Below are positions 15,633 to 22,911 of a DNA stretch of 26,544 nucleotides, piece after piece. The stretch comes from CAZFNQ01 sp964652125 (GTDB lineage: Bacteria > Patescibacteriota > Saccharimonadia > Saccharimonadales > JANWIN01), in assembly GCA_964652125.1 (NCBI GenBank), contig CAZZAE010000007.1, positions 1-26,544 on the forward strand. Reading direction: 5' to 3'. The first letter of the stretch is position 1. Each line of letters begins with the position of its first letter. A model generated the notes under the pieces. It made no database searches and was not told the origin of the DNA. It saw only the letters and a list, made by a program, of their open reading frames with translations. The translations under genes and the position numbers were made by a program.

Positions 15633-16037
15633 CTATATTGTCAAGCTTCCAATAGCAAAATCTGGATGTAACACAAGGTAAAGCCAAACGGCCAAATATA
15701 TTACTGCAAGTGAAATACATACTCGGACGACAAGTTTTGAATTTTTGCTGAAAGCCCATGTGATATAACCTGTTGCAGCAAGGCTGATAAATATAGCTAT
15801 TAAAAGAGTTGTGCTCTGACCAGATGTGTCGCTTGTATCTGGTGTGCTCACTGCAATGACGATCCAAGAAATGGTGCCAACACCTAAGCCAACTATCATT
15901 CCGAGTATGACACCCATCCATGACATCCATCTACGATGCCAATCAACAGGCGCTTTACCGGAAATGGTTTTGTAGTATGAATTGCGATTAAGTACTTGTT
16001 GCGTAGAAACCCTACTTTGTGTCTTTTTGTTTGTCAT
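15633..16037 (-). CDS. Small hypothetical membrane protein
   Basis: 134 residues: a basic soluble N-terminus of ~35 residues (TNKKTQSRVSTQQVLNR), then three hydrophobic helices at ~39-63 (WMGVILGMIVGLGVGTISWI), ~76-96 (TLLIAIFISLAATGYITWAF) and ~103-122 (VVRVCISLAVIYLAVWLYLV). The overlapping frame at 15568-15930 is Cys/His/Arg-rich and has the look of an antiphase shadow, so this frame is preferred. No Shine-Dalgarno before the ATG. Family unknown. Confidence 0.55.
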   Translation of the reverse strand: MTNKKTQSRVSTQQVLNRNSYYKTISGKAPVDWHRRWMSWMGVILGMIVGLGVGTISWIVIAVSTPDTSDTSGQSTTLLIAIFISLAATGYITWAFSKNSKLVVRVCISLAVIYLAVWLYLVLHPDFAIGSLTI

Positions 16038-16106
16038 AATTTGATGCTTAAGCTGTTATCTCAAATAGTTATTTTCTAGTAAACGTGTAGTTGGGCAAGA
16101 AGCCTA

Positions 16107-16649
16107 TCAGCTTATATCAGTTGCGTCTTTGTGTTTTTTGGGAGCAGGCAAGTATCTTGGTTTAGATTTATGCTGAGGTTTTGCCAAACTTTTTTGCAAA
16201 ATGTCTATAACACGTCGAGCCTGCTTTTTGCTCATGCCAACTCTTGATACTGCCAGTGGCTGACTTCCTAATCCTCCACCCTGCATAAAATTCATAACAA
16301 TCCCATAGTCATTAACCATGACGTGTAGCATGTCGGTATAAATAATGCGTAGCTCATTTGGCATTGTCAAAGCCACTTGATCATGACTAGCATCAATATC
16401 TTGATCGCTGTATCCAGCTAAGTGCCAAAGGCTGTTAGCTTCAGCATCTTCTAGACCTAAATGGGTGATCAGAAGTAATAAGATATCCTCACTGGGACAA
16501 CTTTTACCCTGTTCAATTTTGTCCAACGCATCAGCTTCAATCTCAACGGCTCCAGAAACTTCAGCCAAACTTTCTTTAAGTTGCTCACGAGCAAACTTTA
16601 GGTGCCAGCCCAAAGTCTTATAAGGATTATCAGCCCCGTTGTCTAACAT
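16107..16649 (-). CDS. XRE-family transcriptional regulator with DUF3467-like C-terminal part
   Basis: 180 residues. Residues ~16-68 form a five-helix XRE helix-turn-helix (LKFAREQLKESLAEVSGAVE, then ALDKIEQGKS...). Residues ~105-156 (NDYGIVMNFMQ, AVSRVGMSKKQARRVIDILQ) resemble DUF3467-type domains, a small alpha+beta fold of unknown function. The C-terminus is basic. It is divergent from murB with 92 bases between the two starts, so it is placed to control murB and itself; that is inference. Its promoter (TTGCAT, 17 bases, TAACAT) has the -10 box seven bases before the ATG, consistent with a leaderless transcript. Confidence 0.75.
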   Translation of the reverse strand: MLDNGADNPYKTLGWHLKFAREQLKESLAEVSGAVEIEADALDKIEQGKSCPSEDILLLLITHLGLEDAEANSLWHLAGYSDQDIDASHDQVALTMPNELRIIYTDMLHVMVNDYGIVMNFMQGGGLGSQPLAVSRVGMSKKQARRVIDILQKSLAKPQHKSKPRYLPAPKKHKDATDIS

Positions 16650-16656
16650 TACTATT

Positions 16657-16685
16657 ATGTTACTGCTAGGTTCATATCAATGCAA
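16657..16685 (-). promoter_or_regulatory. Promoter of the XRE regulator
   Basis: On the minus strand: TTGCAT (16685-16680), 17-base spacer, TAACAT (16662-16657), then seven bases to the ATG at 16649. No ribosome-binding site fits in the gap. Confidence 0.45.
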
Positions 16686-16727
16686 GCCCATGGTTTTTAT
16701 ACACAAGCAACATGACTGACACTGAGT

Positions 16728-16733
16728 TATAAT
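16728..16733 (+). promoter_or_regulatory. -10 box of murB
   Basis: A perfect TATAAT eight bases before the murB ATG. No convincing -35 hexamer at 16-18 bases, so an activator or extended contacts may be needed. No Shine-Dalgarno in the gap. Confidence 0.45.
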
Positions 16734-16741
16734 TACAGCCA

Positions 16742-17773
16742 ATGAATGTAGCTCAAAATGTATCTCTGCGTGATTATTCAACTATGCGACTGGGTGGATC
16801 AGCAGCATACTTAATTGAAGTTCAAAGTCGTGGGGAAGTTGAACAAGCTCTAAAGTGGGCTGATGCCAATAAAGTAAGCGCCATTATGATCGGCATCGGA
16901 AGCAATATTATTTGGGGCGATGAAGGTTACCCGGGTCTGGTGATTGTTAATAAGATAATGTTGTTTGAAAAGTTCGAAGAAGATCAAGATAACACCTATA
17001 TTACGATCGGTGGTGGTGAAAACTGGGACAGTGTCGTGGCTAGAAGTGTGGCTGATGGTCTTAGTGGCATAGAGGCTCTATCGTTAATTCCTGGTACAGC
17101 TGGAGCTACGCCGGTCCAAAATGTCGGTGCGTATGGTCAGGAAATTTCCGATGTACTAGTCAGCGTTGAAGCTTATGATCATAAGACTAGTAAATTTGTT
17201 ACCCTAGCCGGAAGTAATTGTGGTTTCTCATACCGAAACAGCCGCTTTAAGACAACTGACCATGGTAGATTTTTTATTACCAGCCTGACAATACATCTAA
17301 CTCGAACGAATCCGGAACCGCCTTTTTATGCTTCTGTACAGACCTACTTTGAAGCTCATAAGATTACCGCCTATACACCAGCCATCTTGCGCGATGCCGT
17401 AGTTGCCATTCGACGAGCTAAATTACCTGATCCAGCGCAAGTAGCCAATAATGGCTCCTTTTTTGCCAACCCAATTATCGATGAATCACATTTAATTAAT
17501 CTTATAAATCGATACCCAACAATCAGTTTTTGGCGGTTAGATAATAGCAAAAGTAAGATCTCAGCGGCTTGGCTAGTTGAACATGCTGGTTTTGGCAGCT
17601 TTCATGACGACCAAACCGGCATGGCCACCTGGCCAACTCAATCTCTAGTCTTCGTTAACGAACACGCTAAAACTACAGCCGATTTACTTAGATTTAAACA
17701 AAAAGTAGTTGAAAAGGTTAAGGAACTATTTAATATCGAACTGGAGCAGGAACCAGAGCTTATTGGTGCTTAA
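16742..17773 (+). CDS. murB: UDP-N-acetylenolpyruvoylglucosamine reductase (MurB)
   Basis: 343 residues, the length of type I (E. coli-like) MurB. It reduces UDP-GlcNAc-enolpyruvate to UDP-MurNAc with NADPH and bound FAD, the second committed step of peptidoglycan synthesis in the cytoplasm. The FAD domain shows STMRLGGSA (13-21) and IGIGSNIIW (50-58); TPVQNVGAYGQEISD (123-137) is the family signature. The catalytic residues are in place: Arg165 in SYRNSRFK, the proton donor Ser239 in NNGSFFANP, and Glu339 in EPEL at the C-terminus. It faces away from the XRE regulator at 16107. The next gene on the plus strand is the other early enzyme, murA, beyond glyA. Confidence 0.95.
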   Translation: MNVAQNVSLRDYSTMRLGGSAAYLIEVQSRGEVEQALKWADANKVSAIMIGIGSNIIWGDEGYPGLVIVNKIMLFEKFEEDQDNTYITIGGGENWDSVVARSVADGLSGIEALSLIPGTAGATPVQNVGAYGQEISDVLVSVEAYDHKTSKFVTLAGSNCGFSYRNSRFKTTDHGRFFITSLTIHLTRTNPEPPFYASVQTYFEAHKITAYTPAILRDAVVAIRRAKLPDPAQVANNGSFFANPIIDESHLINLINRYPTISFWRLDNSKSKISAAWLVEHAGFGSFHDDQTGMATWPTQSLVFVNEHAKTTADLLRFKQKVVEKVKELFNIELEQEPELIGA

Positions 17774-17811
17774 TTATGATTGTTGACGACGTTTGGGGTC
17801 GTTTAAAACCA

Positions 17812-17911
17812 TTTATGATTATGCTTAACATGTTAAGTATACTTTCTAGCTAGGCAAGGGATACTTTGTCGTAAAGTCTTTTATCTCTATTCTTAACTTG
17901 TTAAGTATATT
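17812..17911. repeat. 32-base imperfect direct repeat duplicating the 3' end of glyA
   Basis: Units at 17812-17843 and 17880-17911 match at 26 of 32 bases with a 68-base offset. Each carries a near or perfect palindrome: CTTAACATGTTAAG (17824-17837) and CTTAACTTGTTAAG (17892-17905). The second unit is inside glyA (codons for ILNKLRIEIK); the first lies just past its stop. Weak similarity continues on the murB side (TTT...ACGAC). The palindrome could also act as a stem in the convergent murB/glyA 3' region. Confidence 0.55.
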
Positions 17912-19105
17912 ATCGTCAGAACGGTGGGTGATTGCTTTGTCTATCATACCTGCGATGTATGTCATTTCGCTATGCTTCATACCCCGGGTTGTCAAAGCTG
18001 GTGTGCCCATGCGAATCCCACTGGGATCAAAGGGTGTTCTGGGATCAAAGGGCACGGTATTTTTATTGACGGTAATGCCAGCCTTGCCCAAAGCTTTTTC
18101 GGCTTCTTTACCGCTAACATTCTTACTAGTCATATCAATCAGCAACAGATGGGAATCAGTCCCTCCAGTAACTAAATCATAGCCTTTGGACACAAGTTCC
18201 TCACCAAGTTTTTTAGCATTGCTAATTACTTGCTTAGCATAGACTTTAAAGTCCGGTTGCATAGCTTCTTTTAGGGCTACGGCTATACCGGCCGTCTGAT
18301 GATTATGTGGACCACCTTGGAGTCCTGGAATTAGGGCACGATCAATTAAAGTTGGAATATTTTCTTTGGTTCGAGGTACAGCTTTAAGCGGATTGGAAGG
18401 TAATCCGTTACATAAAATCATCGCTCCGCGTGGACCACGCAGAGTTTTATGAGTTGTAGTCGTTACAACATCAGCTATACCAATTGGACTAGGATAGACC
18501 CCACCAGCTACTAGTCCAGCCACGTGGCTCATGTCGGCTACCAAAAACGCACCGACCGAATCGGCTACTTCTTTATATTTCGCCCACTCATAGACTCTAG
18601 GATAGGCGCTACCACCACCTATAATTATCTTCGGCTTATGCTCTTTGGCTAGTTTGTACATTTCATCAATATCAATGTAACCATCGCGCTTGGCGTGATA
18701 CTGAACGCTGTGGTAGAAAACACTTGAAAAGTTTAGTTTCAAACCGTGAGTCATATGACCACCATCGATTAGACTCAGACCCATTAGAGTATCGCCCGGA
18801 TCCAGCAAAGCGTAGTAAGTAACTAGATTAGCTGGACAACCCGAATGTGGTTGAACATTAGCGTGAGTCGAGCCAAACAGTTTCTTAGCCCGATCACGTG
18901 CCAAGTTCTCTACTTCATCGACAAATTCACAGCCTCCGTAGTAGCGCATACCCGGGTAACCCTCTGAGTATTTATCAGTTAATCTTGAACCCAAGGCTGC
19001 CAAAACGTCAGCTGATGTATGGTTTTCACTAGGAATCATCTCCAGACCTTGGCTTTGTCGATTGGCCTCAGCTCTAATTAGATCTTCAATTGCTTTATCA
19101 CTCAT
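17846..19105 (-). CDS. glyA: Serine hydroxymethyltransferase
   Basis: 419 residues, full length for bacterial SHMT. A PLP enzyme converting serine and tetrahydrofolate to glycine and 5,10-methylene-tetrahydrofolate. Motifs: MIPSENHTS near the N-terminus, GYPGMRYYGG (49-58), DMSHVAGLVAGG with the PLP-binding Asp191 and His194, and the Schiff-base lysine Lys220 in TTTTHKTLRGPRG. The loop that usually reads HSGSQAN is HSGCPAN (87-93). It links to folA and folC in the window: together they cycle and retain folate. ATG at 19105 has a strong GGGGGAGAG ribosome-binding site, unlike its leaderless neighbours. Convergent with murB, divergent from HTH-murA. Its 3' end is partly duplicated just past the stop. 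Confidence 0.95.
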   Translation of the reverse strand: MSDKAIEDLIRAEANRQSQGLEMIPSENHTSADVLAALGSRLTDKYSEGYPGMRYYGGCEFVDEVENLARDRAKKLFGSTHANVQPHSGCPANLVTYYALLDPGDTLMGLSLIDGGHMTHGLKLNFSSVFYHSVQYHAKRDGYIDIDEMYKLAKEHKPKIIIGGGSAYPRVYEWAKYKEVADSVGAFLVADMSHVAGLVAGGVYPSPIGIADVVTTTTHKTLRGPRGAMILCNGLPSNPLKAVPRTKENIPTLIDRALIPGLQGGPHNHQTAGIAVALKEAMQPDFKVYAKQVISNAKKLGEELVSKGYDLVTGGTDSHLLLIDMTSKNVSGKEAEKALGKAGITVNKNTVPFDPRTPFDPSGIRMGTPALTTRGMKHSEMTYIAGMIDKAITHRSDDNILNKLRIEIKDFTTKYPLPS

Positions 19106-19148
19106 AACTCTCCCCCAACTATTAACTCATTTAATGTTTGTTAAGCGA

Positions 19149-19154
19149 ATTATA
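19149..19154 (-). promoter_or_regulatory. -10 box of glyA
   Basis: TATAAT on the minus strand (19154-19149), about 44 bases upstream of the ATG, giving a short leader that carries the GGGGGAGAG site. The -35 region is weak. Confidence 0.4.
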
Positions 19155-19228
19155 GTTAGACCATGGTTCTATTTTAGCAGTCGCCCCCAGCAAAAACATA
19201 ATATTACTTGGGGGAATGAATATTGTTA

Positions 19229-19256
19229 TTGATATTAATATCACGAGGGGTATAAT
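19229..19256 (+). promoter_or_regulatory. murA promoter overlapped by a perfect 14-bp palindrome (candidate operator)
   Basis: TTGATA (19229-19234), 16-base spacer, TATAAT (19251-19256), ten bases to the ATG. The palindrome TGATATTAATATCA (19230-19243) covers most of the -35 hexamer and half the spacer, where a bound dimer would block RNA polymerase. The gene it controls encodes an XRE helix-turn-helix, a class that usually binds such dyads. Confidence 0.55.
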
Positions 19257-19266
19257 TTGTGGATAA

Positions 19267-20787
19267 ATGAATAGCAGTTACGAAAAGATTGGTCACCTTA
19301 TTTACCAGATAAGGCAAGACCGAGGACTCACCCAAGCAGCTTTTGCCAAAAGACTGGGAACCAGCCAATCGGCCGTTAACCGCATTGAGCACGGCAAGCA
19401 AAACTTGAGCCTAGAGACTCTAGGCCGAATCAGCGACGTCCTCAACAAACAGCTCATTAGCCTAGGTGAAGGTGGTATTAACTTAAGAGTCGAAGGAGGT
19501 CACGAACTAAAAGGTTCAATTACTCTCAAAACCAGCAAAAACGCCGCTGTTGCCTTATTGTGTGCTAGTTTGCTAAACCAAGGAGTAACAAGGTTAAAAT
19601 CTGTACCAAAAATTGAAGAAGTTAACCGAATAATCGAAGTCCTGGAAAGCATTGGCGCAAAAATAAAGTGGTTAAATTCTGATCTAGAAATCCGAACCCC
19701 TCGTAAGCTCGATCTCAGTCGTATTAATGCTGAATCGGCACGTAAAACCCGTAGCGTACTGATGCTGCTAGGACCACTGATGCACGAAACATCGTCTTTT
19801 AAAATTCCCTACGCTGGTGGCTGTAAAATTGGTCGTCGAACCGTAGCCCCACATTTATTTGCCCTGGAACAGTTTGGTGTTAATGTCGTTGCCCGCACCG
19901 GTTATTATGAAGTTACCGTCCGAAAAAAGGCTCCGTCCGAACGAGTAGTACTGTACGAACAAGGCAACACCGTTACTAACAATGCCCTAATGGCAGCCGC
20001 TCGCACAAATGCCACAACCATAATCCAAGGAGCCAGTGCCGATTATATGGTTCAAGACCTGTGCCTATTCCTGCAAAAGCTAGGTGTCAAAATTGACGGC
20101 ATTGGAACATCAATCCTAACCGTTACTGGAACATCTAATATAAAAAAGAATGTAACTTACAGTGCCACCGAGGATCCGATTGAAGCTATGTTTTTCATAT
20201 CAGCGGCCATCACCACCAACTCTCGCCTAACCATACAACGAGTACCGATATACTGGATTGGACTCGAACTATTTAAGCTAAAAGTTATGGGGCTTAAATA
20301 TGAAGTCTCACCTACATATAAAGCTAACAATGGAGTGATTGATTTAGCCGATATAGAAGTCCACAAACACAATGGCACTCTGGTGGCTCCTAAAGATAAG
20401 CTTCATCCCAACTTGTGGCCCGGAATTAACCCTGACAATATTCCCTATTTCGTGCCAATTGCGGCCGTATGCAAGGGCCGAACCTTAATTCACGATTGGA
20501 TGTTCGAGAACCGGGCTATTTACTACACCGAGATGACAAAGATTGGCATGAATGTCGAACTGGCCGATCCCCATAGGATTTATATTCAAGGTCCAACCCG
20601 TTTCACTCATGCCGACGTAGTTAGCCCACCGGCTCTTCGACCTGCTAGCCTGTTACTTATTGGCATGTTAGCGGCTGAGGGTGTCAGCATGCTTCGAAAC
20701 GTCTATACCATTAACCGTGGTTATGAAGACTTAGCCGAGAGATTAAACTCGCTGGGCGCTCAAATAAGCGTCATGCACGACATTTAA
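19267..20787 (+). CDS. murA: XRE helix-turn-helix fused to UDP-GlcNAc 1-carboxyvinyltransferase (MurA)
   Basis: 506 residues: an N-terminal XRE HTH (residues ~8-62; QIRQDRGLTQAAFAKRLGTS then AVNRIEHGK) joined through a short GEGG linker to a full MurA from ~residue 70. MurA transfers enolpyruvate from PEP to UDP-GlcNAc, the first committed step of peptidoglycan synthesis. Active-site features are kept: Lys91-Asn92 (TSKNAAV), Cys186 in the mobile loop (AGGCKIGRR), Asp390 (NPDNIPYF in place of FPTDMQAQ) and Arg458 (PALRPASL). Typical MurA is ~420 residues, so the ~65 extra are the HTH. The C-terminal domain is divergent. A good promoter ends ten bases before the ATG and contains a palindrome, suggesting autoregulation (inference). 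Confidence 0.93.
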   Translation: MNSSYEKIGHLIYQIRQDRGLTQAAFAKRLGTSQSAVNRIEHGKQNLSLETLGRISDVLNKQLISLGEGGINLRVEGGHELKGSITLKTSKNAAVALLCASLLNQGVTRLKSVPKIEEVNRIIEVLESIGAKIKWLNSDLEIRTPRKLDLSRINAESARKTRSVLMLLGPLMHETSSFKIPYAGGCKIGRRTVAPHLFALEQFGVNVVARTGYYEVTVRKKAPSERVVLYEQGNTVTNNALMAAARTNATTIIQGASADYMVQDLCLFLQKLGVKIDGIGTSILTVTGTSNIKKNVTYSATEDPIEAMFFISAAITTNSRLTIQRVPIYWIGLELFKLKVMGLKYEVSPTYKANNGVIDLADIEVHKHNGTLVAPKDKLHPNLWPGINPDNIPYFVPIAAVCKGRTLIHDWMFENRAIYYTEMTKIGMNVELADPHRIYIQGPTRFTHADVVSPPALRPASLLLIGMLAAEGVSMLRNVYTINRGYEDLAERLNSLGAQISVMHDI

Positions 20788-20795
20788 TTCTTTGT

Positions 20796-22070
20796 TTAGG
20801 TTACTTGGCCTATTATCTGACCACGTCTTTGTGGTGACACCCATGACTCGCTATTTGTGCGGCGCATAAGTTGACTTGGATTAAACAAACACTTGATGAT
20901 TGAAAACACCTGCACTGCATCCATAATGTAAAAGATAAAATACATAATTGGTGCGTATAAACTCAGTGACAACTTTTTGGTCAATGGACTGTGTTCATCG
21001 GGCCAAATGGTCCACATAACGTAGAGCGTTATAACCATATAAGCTCCCAAGAATAGCTGTGGCGTTTGATAAACCACGCTAAGTATAAAAGCATAAACCA
21101 GTACCAAAGGTTGAAGTAACATAATAATTTCACCCAGGAATGCCATTGGTAAACGGTACAGAGTTAAAGCTAGGCTGTAACGGCGCCGTATGTTGCCAAT
21201 TAGCGAACGGTGTTTAAGCAAGTTCTGAAGTCCACCCATTTTCCAACGGTAGCGCTGGGCTAACAACTGCTTGAAGGTCTGGACACCCTCAGTCATAGCT
21301 ACTACGTCCGCCGCATAAACTATTTTATTGCGACGATTACCAAGCTCAACAACTTTCATACTGAGCCCAATGTCTTCAGTCATAGTATCGGTATCGTACA
21401 AATTTACTTGGTGCATAATATCTGATCGGTAAGTTGAAGCTACGCCGCCAATAATATATTCACTATTTGTCATAGAATAGAACTTTTTTGAACGATAGCC
21501 GGCCATATGCTCAAACTTTTGCAAAAGTCCTAGAATTGTCGGCTCGTCCATTAACCGCACATTTGCAGCTACACCAGCTACTTTTTCATCACGGAAGTAT
21601 AAGCTGGTTCGCATAATGGCTCGCCGCTGAAGCATGGAATCAGCATCGAGAGCCATAATTAAACTACCCTTGGCATAGCGCTTAATAGCGTAGTTAAGCC
21701 CACTGGCCTTACCAACCTGGTGGCGACGACTAATTAAACGAAGGTTAAATTTTGGATAAGCTTGTTGATAGGCTCTGACCACTTTGGCTGTATCGTCACT
21801 GCTGTGGTCATTATGGACGATGACCTCAACTTTGCGGTATGTATTGGAGCGTACGGAATCAAGACAACGCTCAATCACTGTCTCTTCATTGTGAGCCGGA
21901 ATAATAACACTGACTAGCGGCCGATCACCTCGAATCCGCTTGGGCATTTTCTTAGCACGGCGAAATTGCCAAATATCATAGAGGTTGGCGCCACCAATAT
22001 ATAGTGCCAGGTGAATTAGATTAATAGTTCCAATTAATAGAAAAACTAGAAATAGCCATTGGTTTATCAT
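20796..22070 (-). CDS. Membrane glycosyltransferase family 2, PgaC/IcaA/HasA-like processive synthase
   Basis: 424 residues. One N-terminal helix (~4-26), a cytoplasmic GT-A domain, and several C-terminal helices (~295-400), the topology of processive beta-glycan synthases. Catalytic motifs are complete: VSVIIPAHNEE (53-63), NDHSSDD (87-93), LDADS with Asp142/Asp144, TED (231-233) with the likely base Asp233, and QRYRW (272-276), the Q(Q/R)xRW motif of processive enzymes. Relatives polymerise UDP-GlcNAc (PgaC/IcaA, chitin synthase) or hyaluronan. The divergently placed polysaccharide deacetylase favours a GlcNAc polymer. It begins one base after the sortase stop (TAAGATG), so it is in one operon with the sortase and the mini-LPNTG gene. 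Confidence 0.88.
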   Translation of the reverse strand: MINQWLFLVFLLIGTINLIHLALYIGGANLYDIWQFRRAKKMPKRIRGDRPLVSVIIPAHNEETVIERCLDSVRSNTYRKVEVIVHNDHSSDDTAKVVRAYQQAYPKFNLRLISRRHQVGKASGLNYAIKRYAKGSLIMALDADSMLQRRAIMRTSLYFRDEKVAGVAANVRLMDEPTILGLLQKFEHMAGYRSKKFYSMTNSEYIIGGVASTYRSDIMHQVNLYDTDTMTEDIGLSMKVVELGNRRNKIVYAADVVAMTEGVQTFKQLLAQRYRWKMGGLQNLLKHRSLIGNIRRRYSLALTLYRLPMAFLGEIIMLLQPLVLVYAFILSVVYQTPQLFLGAYMVITLYVMWTIWPDEHSPLTKKLSLSLYAPIMYFIFYIMDAVQVFSIIKCLFNPSQLMRRTNSESWVSPQRRGQIIGQVT

Positions 22071-22071
22071 C

Positions 22072-22653
22072 TTAGGCTACCTTCTCCAAGCTAAAGACAA
22101 ACAAGTACCTGTTTTGGTACCACAGCCCGGTACAAGTTTGGAGCGTTAGTATGGGCGGGCCTTGGTAATCAAACAGGGCGGTGTCGCTAGGATTGGTCAC
22201 CCGTGAGCCAGTCAGTTTATATAGAAACTTGTGTTTATTGTCAGTAAAGACTAAAACTTCTGATCCCGGTTTTATATTGGGCAAACTTCCGAAGATGTTT
22301 GACAGAGCGTGACCATATATAAAGGTGTTACCTTCTCTATTGTTGGCATAGGGAGTCATAACAGCGTATTGGGCCTTGTCCGAATTCAAGGTCCAGGTTT
22401 GGGTCTTAGGATAATAATAACCGTCAGTGACAACTACATTAATGTTTAGGCTAGGGATAATTAAATGGGTTGGCTTACCCTGGATTAGCGGTAAGTTTGT
22501 CTTGATTGGTTGACTGCTTGAGACCAGTGGTCGACCAAAAGCCCCATCAGCATGTTTAGTTCGCCAATACTGAAGTAACGGTCCGGATCCTAGTAGTAAG
22601 CCCGCCGCTATAAACAATATGCCGATGCTAATATGTTGACGAATGTTCTTCAT
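22072..22653 (-). CDS. Sortase (second, divergent from the one at 5224)
   Basis: 193 residues from the ATG at 22653; an in-frame TTG at 22662 would add three residues. A signal anchor at ~8-27 (ISIGILFIAAGLLLGSG) precedes the sortase domain. The catalytic residues are clear (numbered from the TTG): His118 in IYGHALSN, Cys177 in LQTCTG, Arg185 in QNRYLFVF. The family transfers LPxTG proteins to an amine acceptor at the outer face of the membrane. It lies between a tiny LPNTG protein and a polysaccharide synthase. The gap to the LPNTG gene contains two hairpins, so the two genes may be expressed at different levels. Sequence around the Cys and His differs from the first sortase (TCTG versus TCDG), suggesting a different class or substrate. 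Confidence 0.9.
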   Translation of the reverse strand: MKNIRQHISIGILFIAAGLLLGSGPLLQYWRTKHADGAFGRPLVSSSQPIKTNLPLIQGKPTHLIIPSLNINVVVTDGYYYPKTQTWTLNSDKAQYAVMTPYANNREGNTFIYGHALSNIFGSLPNIKPGSEVLVFTDNKHKFLYKLTGSRVTNPSDTALFDYQGPPILTLQTCTGLWYQNRYLFVFSLEKVA

Positions 22654-22663
22654 ATAATGCAAC

Positions 22664-22697
22664 TAACGGAGGGCCGCCTAAGCGGTAACCTCCGTTA
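22664..22697 (-). promoter_or_regulatory. Stable hairpin just upstream of the sortase start
   Basis: TAACGGAGG (22664-22672) pairs perfectly with CCTCCGTTA (22689-22697); inside, CCGC and GCGG pair around a CTAA loop. It ends ten bases before the sortase ATG. No T-run follows on the minus strand, so it looks more like an attenuating or mRNA-processing element than a terminator. Confidence 0.5.
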
Positions 22698-22731
22698 ATA
22701 AATCAAACACTAGGTTGCCCTTTGGTGTTTG
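22697..22731 (-). terminator. Terminator-like hairpin after the mini-LPNTG gene
   Basis: Beginning right after the TAA of the 22732 gene on the minus strand: arms CAAACAC (22731-22725) and GTGTTTG (22710-22704), an inner AGG-GCAA-CCT element, then ATTTATT. Probably partial termination, because the sortase downstream has no evident promoter of its own. Confidence 0.5.
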
Positions 22732-22911
22732 TTAAGCCTTGAAAGACTTTTTAGCAATTAAACGTGCAAGCGATGTAACAGTCACGATAGCACCTACAGC
22801 CAAACTTACGGTAGCAACGACAGCCATGGCTGTGTTGTTTCCAGTGTTTGGCAGAACTGCTGCTGCGCCTGCTGCCGCTGATGCACCTAGTACAACTCCA
22901 CCTCCGTACAT
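22732..22911 (-). CDS. Tiny LPNTG sortase-substrate protein
   Basis: 59 residues from the ATG at 22911, which has a consensus GAGGAGG five bases upstream; an in-frame ATG at 22938 would give 68 residues but has only AAGG one base away. The protein is a Gly/Ala-rich hydrophobic stretch (MYGGGVVLGASAAAGAAAV), then LPNTG, a second hydrophobic helix (AVVATVSLAVGAIVTV) and a basic tail (RLIAKKSFKA). That is a sorting signal with almost no mature protein: cleavage between T and G would release a peptide of about 23-32 residues. It heads the operon with a sortase and a polysaccharide synthase. I know of no described family; candidates are a tiny pilin-like subunit or a peptide anchor. The codon use fits its neighbours. 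Confidence 0.7.
   Translation of the reverse strand: MYGGGVVLGASAAAGAAAVLPNTGNNTAMAVVATVSLAVGAIVTVTSLARLIAKKSFKA

Noticed and set aside
15568..15930. Minus-strand open frame overlapping the membrane protein at 15633-16037
   Set aside because: Cys/His/Arg-rich composition with no fold-like pattern; the other frame has three clean transmembrane helices.
19184..19214. CCCCCA...TGGGGG inverted repeat in the glyA/murA divergent region
   Set aside because: Six-base arms 19 bases apart, outside both promoters' core elements; no supported role.
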